DNA of 64,000 nucleotides from Ashinkailepas kermadecensis. Its lineage: Eukaryota; Arthropoda; Thecostraca; Neolepadidae. Below are positions 1 through 12,496 of the stretch, in pieces. Every line of letters starts with the position of its first letter. The first letter of the stretch is position 1. The notes under the pieces were generated by a model. The model searched no databases. It saw only the letters and a program-made list of their open reading frames with translations, and had not been told where the DNA came from. Both the position numbers and the translations under genes were made by a program. Location: positions 62,001-126,000 of the forward strand of contig JAOTOM010005112.1 of the NCBI GenBank assembly GCA_034440615.1, read 5' to 3'.

Positions 1-441
<441 letters not shown>

Positions 442-2692
442 AGCGATAGGTTCAGGTACACGACTTCGGTGGCCGTGCTGCCTCGTCTGTGATGACCTAG
501 ACTGCATACTAAGCGGCAAGCTCAATGGTGTCGGGGGCATAGTGGAATCATTTGTAGTCAAGTCAGGCAGAATCAGGTTCCCAAGCTGGTCAGTGTTTTG
601 CCGACCCCGGCTTACCTAAAATATCTCATTTGTGTGACCTTTATGCACTGTGACATTTCGATCTTATGAGCTTCCGATCTTGTGACCTTGTCGACTTGCC
701 ACTTATGCGCTACAGACGCAATGCGGTGATTGTGGGAAGTTAAAAGTGTTGTCTGACCAGCCAATGTTAAATTTGCAGGCAAATATCACGGACCCAACCG
801 CAATACAGGGTGACTTGGTGTTCATGGCAAATTACCAGTCGATATACTTGTACATTAGGTTCGAAGTGTCATCCTGTGCTTTTGCTTGAGCAACAATTTT
901 ATGTTTATTTTTATTTATGTTTAATAAACGTTTGCACTAAACGTTAATATTATATATTATTTGTTAAACGTTTATACGTTTATGTTTATTAAACCTCTTA
1001 ATTTAATACTACTCACAGACACGAATACCGGTGACGTTTCATATAATGGACGTCTGTCGAGTATGGCAGATCCTTTGTTTATATTTGACACCGGGCAGCA
1101 GTTTTCCTCGGCCGAGTTCACATCAGGGAATAGCAGCAGTAGGGAAATATCTCCGTGCCCTGAGCGTGATGCTGACCAGCCAGCGCCTGCAGCATTTAAC
1201 GCAACATTTTTAGTTCACTATTCGCTGCATGACCGACGCAGTCGATGCGCCTCTCAACTCCAATAGTTCAGCATTTAGCTAAATTCATTGTTCAGCTCAG
1301 GAATTTCCTCTCAGCATATCCTGCTGTTCGCTGGCAAGTCCCGAGCAGGTGGCGCCGCTTTATGCCACCGTGGACACCGTCCACTAGTGTGGCTCGAGGG
1401 GCGAGTGGACGGGGGGAAGGTGCCCGTCTCCCCACCGAATGGCTATGGTTCGAGGCCCGCTTGTGGCTACTCGTCGCCGGCGACAAATCGACGTGAAGGA
1501 TCGGCGACGCTGTGTGACCCAGAAGAGTTGACACGCTGTAAAGCCAATGGCCGCCCCCACGTGGCTGGACATGCCGGCACACCTCTGCTGCGAGGCAGCG
1601 GCGCGACGCCGTGGGGCTTCAAAGCGAGCACGTGTCCGAACAGATCTGCACTTGCACGACGAGAACAGAAGCTTCTGTCGTGTATAAACAACTCTTTCTG
1701 AAGATACGTCTTTTCAAATGCTGCAGAAAGGCGGTGTCCGGAGATAAGTTTGCAGGACACGTAAAATGGCTACCACTTAAGCCGCCTGCTGAAGCTCGAG
1801 AAAGCGACCGGCTCAGTACGGCTTCTTGATTCGCTGACACTTTTTCCGACCTGCCGGAACCGGAGCTCTTTCGGTTTCGAAGGGTTGGCTGTTCAGGGTG
1901 CCACCGATAGAGTGCTTTTGTAGCTAATTTAAAGATCAGACGGAAGACGCTAAGTAGAAGGCGGTGGATCTGAAGGAACTCGAGGCCTTTTTCCGAGCCT
2001 TCACATCGTTGGCTAATCGAGCTGACGAAGCGCGGAGTGGATTTAGTGGTAACGAATTTACGAGAATGTGCATTGCATACCTAAGTGCAATGAGCGGTGA
2101 AGCTATATGAACCCATCGGCACGTTTTTATGGCCAATCACACATTTCCAGATTCACGCATCGGTACCCGTTCATTTTCAATTTGCATTGGTACGTGTGAT
2201 AATACCCATACGTCCAAAAACATGCCGGAAACATGCTAATCTGTAAATTACGATAAGAGCAGAAATGCCAAGTTGCGGCCTCCGGTCGACACCGTTGGAG
2301 TGCAGTGATGGATGAAGAAGGTAATGGAAAGAAGGCTGGCGTTGCAGTTGCTGTTGCTTGCGGTTCACTGCCAACCACATTCAATCTTAATCTTGATTTG
2401 CCTGCTATGCATCTTCCATCCACACCCAACCTTCCGTCACACTTCCAGTAATCTGCTCTGATCCGTTTTCAATTAACTTCATAATTTCTAATAGAACAGA
2501 ATATTACTTTTTAGTGAGGTGAAGCATGATTTCCCCTAACTAGACTTCATATCCTTTTCTGCCTATCTTTGCAAGCATTTCACTGGTCTGCTTTTGAACT
2601 TGGTGACCCCTCATGCAGTACATACCCAGCCTGCTGCACTAGCCGCTACATCCTGTACCATGTCCCCATCGCCGACCGGCTATTGTGGTCAC
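442..2692. other. Dipeptidase intron sequence left of the exon 2 array
   Basis: Apart from the SINE at 1402-1552, this stretch shows nothing I can assign. It includes an AT-rich patch at 900-1000 with short inverted gtttaataaa arms. Minus-strand frames were checked for the next dipeptidase block (FWS...) and none was found. Confidence 0.5.
1402..1552 (+). mobile_element. tRNA-derived SINE, family 1, diverged copy
   Basis: A B-box-like ggttcgaggccc is followed by gtggctactcgtcgccggcgac, aatcgacgtga, atcggcgacgctgtgtgac and gttgacacgctgtaaagccaat. This matches, block by block, the SINE at 33363-33527 (gtcgctactcttcgcc, aatcggcgtga, attggcgacgctatatgac, gtcgacgtgtcgtaaaaaccaat). The A-box region is recognisable (gtggacggggggaaggtgc). 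No target duplication or AACC tail is visible, so it is an old copy. Confidence 0.7.
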
Positions 2693-3237
2693 GATATGAC
2701 CGGTGACCTGTCAGGCCACCTGATCTTCCCGGCGACGCCAGACTGACCTGCGCCCCGACCATGCCCTGTCGGAGCCGGAAGAGGTCCGTGTGCCACCACA
2801 CGATATAACCGCTGACCTGTCAGGTCACCTGATCTTCCCGGCGACGCCAGACTGACCTGCGCCCCGACCATGCCCTGTCGGAGCCGGAAGAGGTCCGTGT
2901 GCGACCACACGATATAACCGCTGACCTGTCAGGTCACCTGATCTTCCCGGCGACGCCAGACTGACCTGCGCCCCGACCATGCCCTGTCGGAGCCGGAAGA
3001 GGTCCGTGTGCGACCACACGATATAACCGCTGACCTGTCAGGTCACCTGATCTTCCCGGCGACGCCAGACTGACCTGCGCCCCGACCATGCCCTGTCGGA
3101 GCCGGAAGAGGTCCGTGTGCGACCACACGATATAACCGCTGACCTGTCAGGCCACCTGATCTTCCCGGCGACGCCAGACTGACCTGCGCCCCGACCATGC
3201 CCTGTCGGAGCCGGAAGAGGTCCGTGTGCGACCACAC
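2693..3237 (-). repeat. 109-bp tandem array made from dipeptidase exon end plus splice donor, 5 copies
   Basis: Five consecutive 109-bp units start at 2693, 2802, 2911, 3020 and 3129 and differ by only a few substitutions. On the minus strand each unit consists of 54 nt coding VWSHTDLFRLRQGMVGAQ, the donor GTCAGT, and 49 further intronic bases including a near-palindrome TGACCTGACAGGTCA. The unit at 3129-3237 is the true exon end. The other four lie downstream in the intron and keep the reading frame and the donor intact. The near identity suggests recent expansion or homogenisation. Because 109 is not a multiple of three, use of a downstream donor would shift the frame. Confidence 0.93.
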
Positions 3238-3340
3238 GCTCTCGTTCCAGGGTCGCACGTGACGCAGGTCAGAGGTCAGGTTGACGCCCTTCAGCTTGTT
3301 GTAGACGAACCGTCGTGCGTTCCACGCGAAATCATTGTGT
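3184..3340 (-). CDS. Membrane dipeptidase (M19) internal exon with HND zinc-ligand motif
   Basis: This is an internal coding exon of a renal/membrane dipeptidase-like enzyme, a zinc hydrolase that cleaves dipeptides (and, in vertebrates, leukotriene D4 and cystinyl-bis-glycine) at the cell surface. Read on the minus strand it gives 52 codons starting HNDFAWNARRF and ending VWSHTDLFRLRQGMVGAQ. In the family, the His and Asp of DGHND are two of the binuclear-zinc ligands, and R-x-G-x-VG-(A/G)-Q leads into FWS of the next exon. The acceptor is CCCTCAG just above 3340. The first base A completes the split Gly codon left by the exon at 32372-32546, giving D-G-H-N-D. The donor is GTCAGT at 3183-3178, phase 0. 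The last 54 nt and the donor are the first unit of a 109-bp tandem array. The next exon is not found in the remaining 3.2 kb and must lie outside the window. The family assignment is firm; the exact orthologue is not. Confidence 0.9.
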
Positions 3341-4279
3341 CTGAGGGCAGCCGTGTCGGGTTAATGCTGATGGCACACGGACGCGGACAGACCAGCATGT
3401 CAATGCGCCACTCGGCGAGCTTCGGCATCACAACATCGGCTCATAGCCATAGTAAATTCCTTCTTCGTTTTCGTTGAAATCATTGCGCTAGACTCGCACT
3501 GTGTGGATGTTTGCAAATGGGGTGGAAATGGCTCTGAATTCTGAGCTAGCTGCCTTGCATGGGCTGGGAGCCAACATTCAACTCAACATTGCACTCCCGA
3601 AACGATAAAAGACAATGACGAATTTCACAGTAATTGAATTCACAGCGTAGCATACGATTAATGGTTGGAGGACTGCTCAATTGAAGGTTAGCGAGGTATC
3701 AATGCCAGTCAAATGAGAGTATTACTAAAAGCTTCATTACTGCAATGTTTATCAGGCAGAGCAATCATTTAGAATCCAGGTCGACTGGCATCGAATTATT
3801 CAGCATGCGATTGTGTATGCCTGTCGAATGCTTTCAATACATCGATTTATCCAGGAATTGAACGTCCAATCAGTCCAAAATTAGATGTCTCATGTCTGGA
3901 TAATGCATAAATCAGCGGCGGATACTCCGTGGTAAGTCGCCATTGATTACCTCTTCACCAGACAGTGGAAGCCACAGCTGTCCGAACGACACCAGAAATC
4001 GGGCGGAGCTCTGTTTCTGCTGGTGATTTGCGGGCTTGCCCGCTACATTCCCCAGCACGGCGGCGGCGCTCCAGCCAAGGAGGCCGGCAAGTATCTGTTA
4101 TTGGCGGCGTGCCAAGCCGTGAGGGTTTAGCTGCTGACACTGATAACAGCCCGGATAATGCACTCCGCCTTGTGCGCCGCTACCACCGCCCAGGTGGGGA
4201 CGCCTCCGGCTTACAGAGGAATCATGTGTGACAACAGCTCAGCGCTGGCCCCGCCGGGGAAAGGTGGCAGTCATCTTGC

Positions 4280-4760
4280 GACCACTCGTAGTGGCGGGCT
4301 CCTCTCACAGTGGTAAACCCCGCTACTCCTCTTGGAGGGAAAAACCCACCTCCCCCCCCTTTACGGCTGCTCCTCCTCACAGTGGTAAACCCCGCTGCAT
4401 CGGGCTCGTCTCGCATGTCTTGAAAATAAGGACTTGAACCCTCTGGTTTCGTAGCAAATCTACAGCCCTGACTGGCACCCACTGCATTCGGCTTTACTCA
4501 TAATGGTACCTACTGCATCAGGCTCCTCTCATGCTGGCATCTACTGCATCGGGCTCCTCTCACACTGACACATACTGCATCGGGCTTCTTTCATACGAAC
4601 ACCTACTGTATCGGGATCCTCTCATACTTGCACCTACTGCATCGGGCTCCACTCACGGCAACATACTGTATCGGGTTCTCTCATGACACACCTCGTCATC
4701 TTCCACTGATAGTGACGCATGCCTACTGCATCGAGCTTCAATCACAATGAAGCTGATCAT
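4280..4760. repeat. Degenerate minisatellite, tactgcatcgggctcctctca unit
   Basis: The motif ctgcatcgggctcctctca, followed by a variable ~12-18 bp spacer ending in cacctac, recurs about ten times with 33-40 bp spacing. Two better-conserved units near 4300 and 4371 share tcacagtggtaaaccccgct. Confidence 0.75.
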
Positions 4761-4815
4761 TGCATCGCGTTGCATCGGAACACCCGTCATTGCATCATCT
4801 AAAGTGACATCAGCG

Positions 4816-4842
4816 CACACTCACACTCACACTCACACTCAT
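4816..4842. repeat. (CACACT)n short hexamer repeat
   Basis: Four to five perfect copies of cacact lie directly downstream of the preceding minisatellite. Confidence 0.85.
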
Positions 4843-5789
4843 AGTCCTGTACGTACACTGTAAGTACAGAACTGCTGAGCGTTTCGATGCACTCGTCGCG
4901 ACCGGCGTCAATCTCGTGGCTCAGACACGTCTCGCCTTCCTGTGCCGCGTAGCGCCTGGCTTAGGTATGACTTACCAGGTACGCGCCACGTCAGCCCAGC
5001 GGTGACGTCATGCCCGTGGTGAGCCTCAGCGCGTCCATTGATGCGGAAGTACTCACTACCAGTAGACGCTTCAACGTAATACAATGACCGATGTTCCAGA
5101 CGTGCCCCTCGGTCCAAGCTCGTTTTCTGGAGGCCAGTAGCCCCTCGGGGCTCGGTTCCGCCGTAGTCGATGCAGCTTCCCTGTTCCGATATCGGGTCGT
5201 GTGCACACACCACAAATATCTGGGCTTGCATTGCGACAGACTGACTGCGACTTCCTCAACTCCTTCCCAGTTCTTGTCAGTCTCTTCAGTTTATATATAG
5301 TGGCACTGTTTGCAATGGTACAAGTGGACCGGAAAGGCCTTGCATCTCGAGCCAACTCGAAAGCCGAAAACAAAGCGGTACCTGTCGTTCAATCGTCCGG
5401 CAAATTGTGGCGATCGTGTACCTCATTCGTCACTGGAGTGGATACAGACCTACTTCATCTATCCTTGCAGTGAAACCAGAACCGTCCCTGTCGTCCGATC
5501 CGTACGGATCTCCTCCTTCCAACAGAGCTGATGGCCGGCATCTCCTCCGCCCACAAACCACGCCAGCCCGGCATCACACACCTGTCACCCGGTGCTTGTC
5601 ACACGCGACTCCAACTGCGGGGTCTGATCGGTCACACATTCTGGACAACGTCCCCGTGCAAGGTAGACATCGACCTCCATCTGCCAACACGCAAAATCAC
5701 CTCCGCTCCTGGTCCTATGTGATGTTAAAGTTGCGCGAATGATCAATTCTGGTCGAAGCGCCCTAAAGCCCAGATGTTAAAGACTTCCT

Positions 5790-6330
5790 CCTGCGTCACC
5801 GTCTCTTCCCCCTGTGTCGGTCTTCTCGTTTGATATCACCCTTCCTGTATGACAGCCTGTCCCCCTTGCGTGGGCTGTGAAGACGGCACTCCGGCTTCCT
5901 CATGTGCAGCAAACACTCCCATTATATGGTGAAGTCCATCCTTCCTGAATATGCGGTGGGGATGACCTTCCTCGGGTACGATAGCTCATCTCTCTCGTAC
6001 GGCAAATGCGGCATTGCTCACGAATAGAAGGCTTCTTCCTTCTGTATGTCATCCCCCACCATTGCATGTGGGCTGTGGAGACAGTCTGCCTTCTCGCATG
6101 ACGGCCTCTTCTTCCCGCATGCCAGCTCCTCCCTCGTGGTAACGCCACCCTCACATGTAGCGGAGTCCTCCCGCATGGTTTACTTATCTGCTTCTTCCAC
6201 CTGTATGACAGCCGCTCCCCTGATTCGCAGCCCTCCCTTCCGTATGACAGCTCATCCCTCCACATAACAACTCCTTCCTCCACAAACGACAGCCCCGCGC
6301 TCCTGCATGACAGCCCCGCCCTGTGTCCGA
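5790..6330. repeat. Degenerate minisatellite with gtatgacagcc motif
   Basis: The phrases tccttcctgtatgacagcc, ccgtatgacagct, ctgtatgacagccgc and ctgcatgacagcccc recur at roughly 30-bp spacing, interleaved with more diverged units. No coding frame is supported across it. Confidence 0.5.
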
Positions 6331-6465
6331 CCTCGCCTCGTCGCCGCCGGCTGGGACTGGCCGCCGCCGCCGCCGCCATGTGTCACCCCTTGTTGCTGTC
6401 ATCAATCAGCGGCAGACCCGGAGACGGCCACTGAGCCCGCTTATGACCGCTCACCACCGACTGGT

Positions 6466-6885
6466 CGCCGCCTGGCCAGCCGCCCGGGCAGCCGCCCTGC
6501 CAGCCGCCCGGCCAGCCGCCCGGCCAGCCGCCCGGCCAGCCGCCCTGCCAGCCGCCCTGCCAGCCGGCCGACCAGCCGCCCGGCCAGCCGCCCGACCAGC
6601 CGCCCGGCCAGCCGCCCGACCAGCCGCCCGGCCAGCCGCCCGGCCAGCCGCCCTGCCAGCCGCCCTGCCAGCCGGCCGACCAGCCGCCCGGCCAGCCGCC
6701 CGACCAGCCGCCCGGCCAGCCGGCCGACCAGCCGCCCGGCCAGCCGCCCGGCCAGCCGCCCGGCCAGCCGCCCGGCCAGCCGCCCGGCCAGCCGCCAAAC
6801 CAGCCGCACGACCACCTGCCTAACCAGCCACCCGGCCAGCTGCCCTGCCAGCCGCCCGACCAGCCGCCAAACCGTCGCCGTCGTC
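6466..6885. repeat. 12-bp GC-rich minisatellite (ccagccgcccgg)n
   Basis: About 35 copies of a 12-bp unit ccagccgcccgg, with variants cgac and ctgc, form higher-order blocks. Because 12 is a multiple of three, every phase on both strands stays open and yields low-complexity RPAS-, PAAR- or GGWP-type frames. These are read as repeat artefacts, not genes. Confidence 0.92.
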
Positions 6886-7743
6886 GTCGCACCATCGCTT
6901 TGATGGCCCCCTCCGACCCTCCATGAGGGATGACCTCTTCACCCCCTTTGGCTACACCACCGATCCAACAGTCGTTAATGCCTTTGTATTGGCCGGGCTG
7001 ATTAAGTGGCAAAACGGCGACAACTTGTGCAACAGTTCCAACAGTTTCAACAAAGACAAAAACCAGCGCGTTCCTTTCCAAGTTCGTGCCTCCACATCAC
7101 CAGGCACCCGTGACGGGCAGCCGTCCAGCGTCTTCCCGCGCGGCAGCGTCTCACCGGGTCTGCCGCTCAACAACGTCTCGGCCCCGCCGCTGCCCCGGTA
7201 TGACTCATGCCCACATGCTACCGCGGAGACGGCTCAGTCGCGTCTCGCGTCTGGGGCGTACCGCGCGCGCGAGAGGGACTAGTCGCTCATGGGGATGGAG
7301 CTGGCCCGGCCAACGCCCTGGCCTGTCATTGGCCAGCATCACCTATTGCACCACCCCGCGAAGGGAGGGGGGTCCGGTCGACGACTCCGAGCAGCCCCTG
7401 CCCTACGTGTGCAGTGGTGACGCAGCATATGACGGTGGAATGCTACCATGTGTATGGGCACAATAGGAGACGGTCGGCCGGCGGCTACTGCTCCGGAACT
7501 GACCAAGCATAACATTGGGCGACAGCCGCAGCTCGAGGCGTCAACTACCGATGTCTACGTGAGCCGACGCCCGCCGAGGAGCCACGATTTCCGCTGGGGG
7601 CCGGGGGTTCATGATTATGTGGCTAGACGAATTTCGAAAGAGGAGTCCGAAGTTGACGTCGTTACACTTTCATAGAAATGCTTGAAGAACAATTGTGAGG
7701 CTTTCACAACGCCCTTCCACACACTCCGATGTAGGCCTACAGG

Positions 7744-7936
7744 CAGAGGCGCAGCCAAGGAGGGGGGCCGGGTCCCAGCCTCCCCTTAGCACCCAAAAAT
7801 ACACTAGATCAAAGGAGATATTTTGAGATCTTCACCACGCAAAACGCTAATCTTTCGGCGCGCCGGAAGCTTCCTCTAGTTCATCACATTTTGGGGGCTC
7901 GGGCCTCCTCATCGCAATATATTTGATGCGCCACTG
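7744..7936. mobile_element. hAT-like MITE, copy 1 (193 bp)
   Basis: The ends are imperfect inverted repeats: cagaggcgcagccaagg at the left and the complement of gcgccactg at the right. The element is flanked by an 8-bp near-duplication (cctacagg at 7736-7743, tccacagg at 7937-7944; 6 of 8 match). Eight-bp target duplications with a cag(t/a)g start are typical of the hAT superfamily. The interior (tagcacccaaaaatacactagat, then cacattttgggg) is shared with a second copy at 53243-53450. Confidence 0.8.
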
Positions 7937-8855
7937 TCCACAGGCATAATGTGTGTTAAAAACTACGGGCAAGGGGCATGTTTGGGCAATCGCACCAATT
8001 GCTACCATGAAAGAAAAGGCGGAACGAATCCACCCACCGGCAAAGCAAATATCAAAATGTGCAGCTTCGTCCACCCTACCGTTACATTTGCTACCTGTCA
8101 AGTACTTTTGGAGATTAAAAATGTAAGTATGATTATTCCCGCATGCATGGGTTTGCTACAGGAGCTTTTGGATTAAGACATGCCTAACATGGAAAGGACA
8201 TGAAGTAGAGATTAGCACCAAGCATGTTAGGTGGCATGCGCATTTGTCGCATCGCAACACGCGAGCTTTACTTGTTCTAACTACCATCAATATTCCTTCA
8301 AAATATTAGCCAATCAGCGGTTGAAATTATCTGCACTTGACTGGCAAATGCGGATGGGATTCCATGATCTCAGTGCCGCTTATTATCTTGTCGGTGTCAC
8401 ACAACAACAACAACAACAGCAGCGCAAACAATACCCTAGAACAAAGCACTGAACATTGAAGCTTTGTGAACAGAGGCAGAGGAGCATCCCCCAAAAGAAA
8501 ATAGTGGCGAATGTCCCTGCTGCTTCCAAATCCTATTATTTTTACTTTTGTTTAGAGGAAACATAGCTGAAAGAGGGAACAAACTGAGAATATCTGCATG
8601 ATAGGGGCACATGGAACCCGGCATCAAGGCGTTCCGAAGGACAGTTACATCGCAGAGTCGCATGCCTATGTTCTTTAGTTAGTTTTAAGGGGAAACATAT
8701 GTTTGCGCCCCGATGTCTGACGATGGGGGAGGAGCGAGTGCCCCTCCTGCCCCTCTCCTCCTCCCGGTTCCGCCGCCGCTGTCTGGGTCTGTATCTATAT
8801 GTGGCAATAGTCGGCTGACACGGATCGTTACGGCCAGATGCGGCAGGCCGGCTGA

Positions 8856-9165
8856 CGGTCACGGTCGCGGGGTGCTGGGTCACGGTCACAGTACTTCGGA
8901 TCACCGTCACGGCATTTTACTCGAAGGTCACAGTCACGGGGTGCTGGGTCACGGTCACAGTACTTCGGATCACCGTCACGGCATTTTACTCGAAGGTCAC
9001 AGTCACGGGGTGCTGGGTCACGGTCACAGTACTTCGGATCACCGTCACGGCATTTTACTCGAAGGTCACGGTCGCGGGGTGCCGGGTCACGGTCACAGTA
9101 CTTCGAACCACCGACACGGCATCTCACTCGAAGGTCACGGTCACGGCATTGCTGGGTCACGGCCA
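8856..9165. repeat. 69-bp minisatellite (ggtcacggtcacagtacttcgg...)
   Basis: About 4.5 copies of a 69-bp unit start near 8881, 8950 and 9019 and are more diverged at the 3' side. The period is a multiple of three, so a plus-strand frame repeats a 23-residue His-rich unit (GHGHSTSDHRHG...). Splice signals and a conserved domain are lacking, so I regard the frame as a by-product, though a His-rich repeat protein cannot be fully excluded. Confidence 0.85.
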
Positions 9166-9365
9166 CGCTACATTGTGTCCAGGCGAGGCCGGCAGAGACG
9201 GCCGCCGTACATCCGACCTGTCTGGCGCACACAGCGGCGGTGTATCGTGAACCAAGTCGGCTGCCGCGGACACTGCCGACAATCTCGGCTCCACAAACCG
9301 GCCCCGAGTACCGCCTCCGCCGGCGCAGTAACCAGCAGCTGGCCGTCCGCTGTCGCGACACCACG

Positions 9366-9890
9366 CGGGACCAGTGAGCGGGACACAAAGCGGGATACTA
9401 ATTGGGACACAGTAGGCGGGACTCTAAGCGAGACACTAAGCGATACACTAAGCGGGACACAGTAGGCGGGACACCAAACAGGACACTGAGTGGGACGCTA
9501 AGCGGGACACTAAGTGGGACACAGTAGGCGGGACACTAAGCAGGACACTGAGCGGGACCCTAAGCGCGACACTAAGCGGGACCATAAGCGAGACACTAAG
9601 CGGGATACAGTAGGCGCCTCTCTAAGTGGGACATAGTAGGTGGGACACTAAGTGGGATACTGAACAGGACAGAGCAAGCGGGACACTAAGCGGGACACCG
9701 AACAGGACAGAGCAAGTGGGACACTAAGCGGGACACTAAGCGGGACACCGAACAGGACAGAGCAAGTGGGACACTAAGCGGGACGCTGAAAGGGACAGAG
9801 CAATCGAGACACTAAACGGGACACGGAACGGGAGAGAGCAAGCGGGACACTCAGCGGGATGCAGTAGGCGGGACACCAAGCGCGAGAGTA
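9366..9890. repeat. Minisatellite of gcgggacactaa units
   Basis: The motif agcgggacacta recurs throughout with 11-13 bp spacing, grouped into longer units such as acagtaggcgggacac and gaacaggacagagcaag. Confidence 0.88.
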
Positions 9891-10329
9891 GGTTTTCAGT
9901 CACAGACACACCGCACTCCGCTGCGTGGCAATGTGAACGCAGGGTATCTCAAGCACCGGGTGAACGGAACCGGCAGACCGAGTGTGCTGCACCGAGTGTC
10001 TGTCCGGGTGGACAGAACGTGCGCTTGGATCGCACGAAGCCACACACACCACGGCCATTGGCGCTTACGTGGCGACGACACCAATCGCAACACACAGTCT
10101 CACGTGCTGTGAACGGGCGAGGGGCCAGCTGCAGGGCTGCCACGAAGAGAGGGCGGCAAATACTGGAGGATGTGCGCCACTCCGGACATACCCACCAACC
10201 ACGGGCGGGCCCAGAACAGGACGGCATAGGGCGGCGGCGCTCGGGGCGTGTCAGAGCGGCACGAGGCGGTCGGGACGGCAGATGGGAGGAGTCGGAACGA
10301 GCCCTGGCTGGACGAAGCGTCACGCAATG

Positions 10330-10480
10330 ATGGTGTTCGATTTAGCTCGGGTCGGCCCCGGGCCAGGGCTCGGGCTGAGGGCTGGGCCTGAATACGGACA
10401 GGGCCGGGCCTGGATTCTGGCCGGGCCGGGCCAACCTTTGACATAGCTGAACGGGCGTGGGTCGGACCGGGCCTGATGTC
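10330..10480. repeat. GGGCC-rich low-complexity tract
   Basis: Repeated gggccgggcc, gggctcgggc and gggcctgg motifs occur. Complementary gggcccaagccctag repeats occur at 12560-12625, so the two tracts may be related or ends of one old element. No terminal duplication was found. Confidence 0.5.
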
Positions 10481-11559
10481 CCATTTTGCTGTTCTGCTGC
10501 AGTTTTTATTTTGAAATGAATGTTAAACGAACTTGCCACTGAGCAAAACCATGGGATTGGAAAGCAATTTGAAACAATATTTCACTAAATATATATATGC
10601 AATCCACTGAATGTTAACATATCCTAAGAAATGATCAGCTGATTGCATATTATCGGATAGGCTGCCGAGTTGCTTTCGTTATTAGTGGGATGGCTTTGTA
10701 TTATATTGTAATTCAAGCGTTTGCCAGATAGCAATGTGGCATCAGTTGAATTTCCGAGATAGCTTGGTGCTTAGGTCGTATTTCTTGCATTTTTCCACCG
10801 ATATAGCATGCATTTTTCATGTCATATAATGATAAGAGGAAAAGCAACCGGTCACTTGAGCACACATGGGTGCAATTTGATGAATTTTGAATGAATGTCA
10901 ATGGGCTTTTTGTTGTTTTAGATTTTTACGTTGTTCCTATCATTAATGTTCCATGAAATGCATCTAATTATTATAATTAAAGATTAAACATAATTAATGA
11001 TGGTGTTCCAATGCGCTTCGTTCACACCATGCATTCATAGAGTATCAGTATAATGTTAATCATGTCATGAGCAGTATTCAAAGTGTGTGATGATGCCTAC
11101 ATGCTATGAATAGAACCAGACAATGTGATGCAGACTTCATGATAATTAAGAAACACAATATAAGCGGCGGGATAAGGCAACACGGTATCCCTGACAGCCA
11201 ACCATTACTCATCGGGGGATGATGTATGTCTATAATTACCTGGTGGTGCCGGCAGAAGACTAGTGAAGTTGTGCGCCAGCTGGGAGCCCCATAACATGGC
11301 TTGAGGGATAGTCCAGGGAATACTCGTCCCGATCACGGATGCTTCGTTAAAAAAAATCGCTGCCAGCTGACATCTATTAATTGGACTACGCATGGCAAAG
11401 GGCGGCAGCCGGGCGCTTGCCCGGCTGGCCACGTAAACTCAGTGACACTGCTCAGAGCAGCGTGACAGTCCACCCTCGTCGACAAATCCTTAGCGACCCC
11501 TGATCGCTGGGCGTAAACTGACCAGCGCACCTGACCCTGATCGGCGGCGCCCGTGACCA

Positions 11560-11652
11560 CTGACCCCACACCACTGACCGGCGGCCGCACCACGTGACCA
11601 CTGACCGGCGGCCGCACCACGTGACCACTGACCGGCGGCCGCACCACGTGAC
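11560..11652. repeat. 27-bp tandem repeat, 3 copies
   Basis: Three near-perfect copies of accactgaccggcggccgc plus accacgtg lie in tandem. Each carries a NotI-type gcggccgc palindrome and a cacgtg E-box. Confidence 0.9.
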
Positions 11653-11744
11653 CCGCCACACCCGACGGAAGTCACGAGGGGTAGTCGGCCGGCCATCGAC
11701 ACATCGACGCTGGCTCAGCAGCTCAGCGCGCCGTACCAGCTGCT

Positions 11745-11852
11745 GCGCTGTGGCGGGACAGCGGCTGTGGCGGGACAGCGGCTGTGGCGGGACAGCTGCT
11801 GCGCTGTGGCGGGACAGCGGCTGTGGCGGGACATCGGCTGTGGCGGGACAGC
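11745..11852. repeat. gctgtggcgggacagcg repeat
   Basis: Six to seven copies of gctgtggcgggacagc with 17-29 bp spacing, some preceded by gctgctgc. Confidence 0.85.
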
Positions 11853-12090
11853 GGCTGGCAAGTTCGAACACGTGCAGCTATGACTTGGTCGCCGAATTTG
11901 ACGCCGAAGGCACCGCTTGAAGCTAACCTCGTCACAAGACCCGCTACAGACATGAACCACTCAGGTCAGCAAGGTACATCGTCAGTCAGATGCCACGACG
12001 CGCTGCCTAGCGCTAGCTCGGTGGCGGTCTGGCGTGCGCTGCCCCACTCCCTGTCGTGACGCGAAGGCTCAGTGAAGCACAAGTGCAGCG

Positions 12091-12496
12091 TGTTCGCTGG
12101 GCTGGGCGGACAGCAGGGGATGCTTCACATGGTTGCCTGCCATTACGTGTCGGCCCCGTGTTCGCTGGGCTGAGCGGACAGCGGGGGATGCTTCACATGG
12201 TTGTCTGTCATTACGTGTCGGCCCCGTGTTCGCTGGGCTGAGCGGACAGCGGGGGATGCTTCACATGGTTGTCTGCCATCACGTGTCGGCCCCGTGCTCG
12301 CTGGGCTGGGCGGACAGCGGGGGATGCTTCACATGGTTGTCTGCCATCACGTGTCGGCTCCGTGCTCGCTGGGCTGGGCGGACAGCGGGGGATGCTTCAC
12401 ATGGTTGTCTGCCATTACGTGTCGGCCCCGTGCTCGCTGGGCTGGGCGGACAGCGGGGGATGCTTCACATGGTTGCCTGCCATTACGTGTCGGCCT
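12091..12496. repeat. 68-bp tandem repeat, 6 copies
   Basis: Units start at 12091, 12159, 12227, 12295, 12363 and 12431 with tgttcgctgggctg(a/g)gcgg and end in ttacgtgtcggccccg. Copies differ at a handful of positions. The period (2 mod 3) makes the plus frames stay open in turn. Confidence 0.93.

Noticed and set aside
6307..7081. RPAS-, PAAR- and GGWP-repeat proteins
   Set aside because: A 12-bp repeat open in all phases; flanking sequence gives no supporting gene model.
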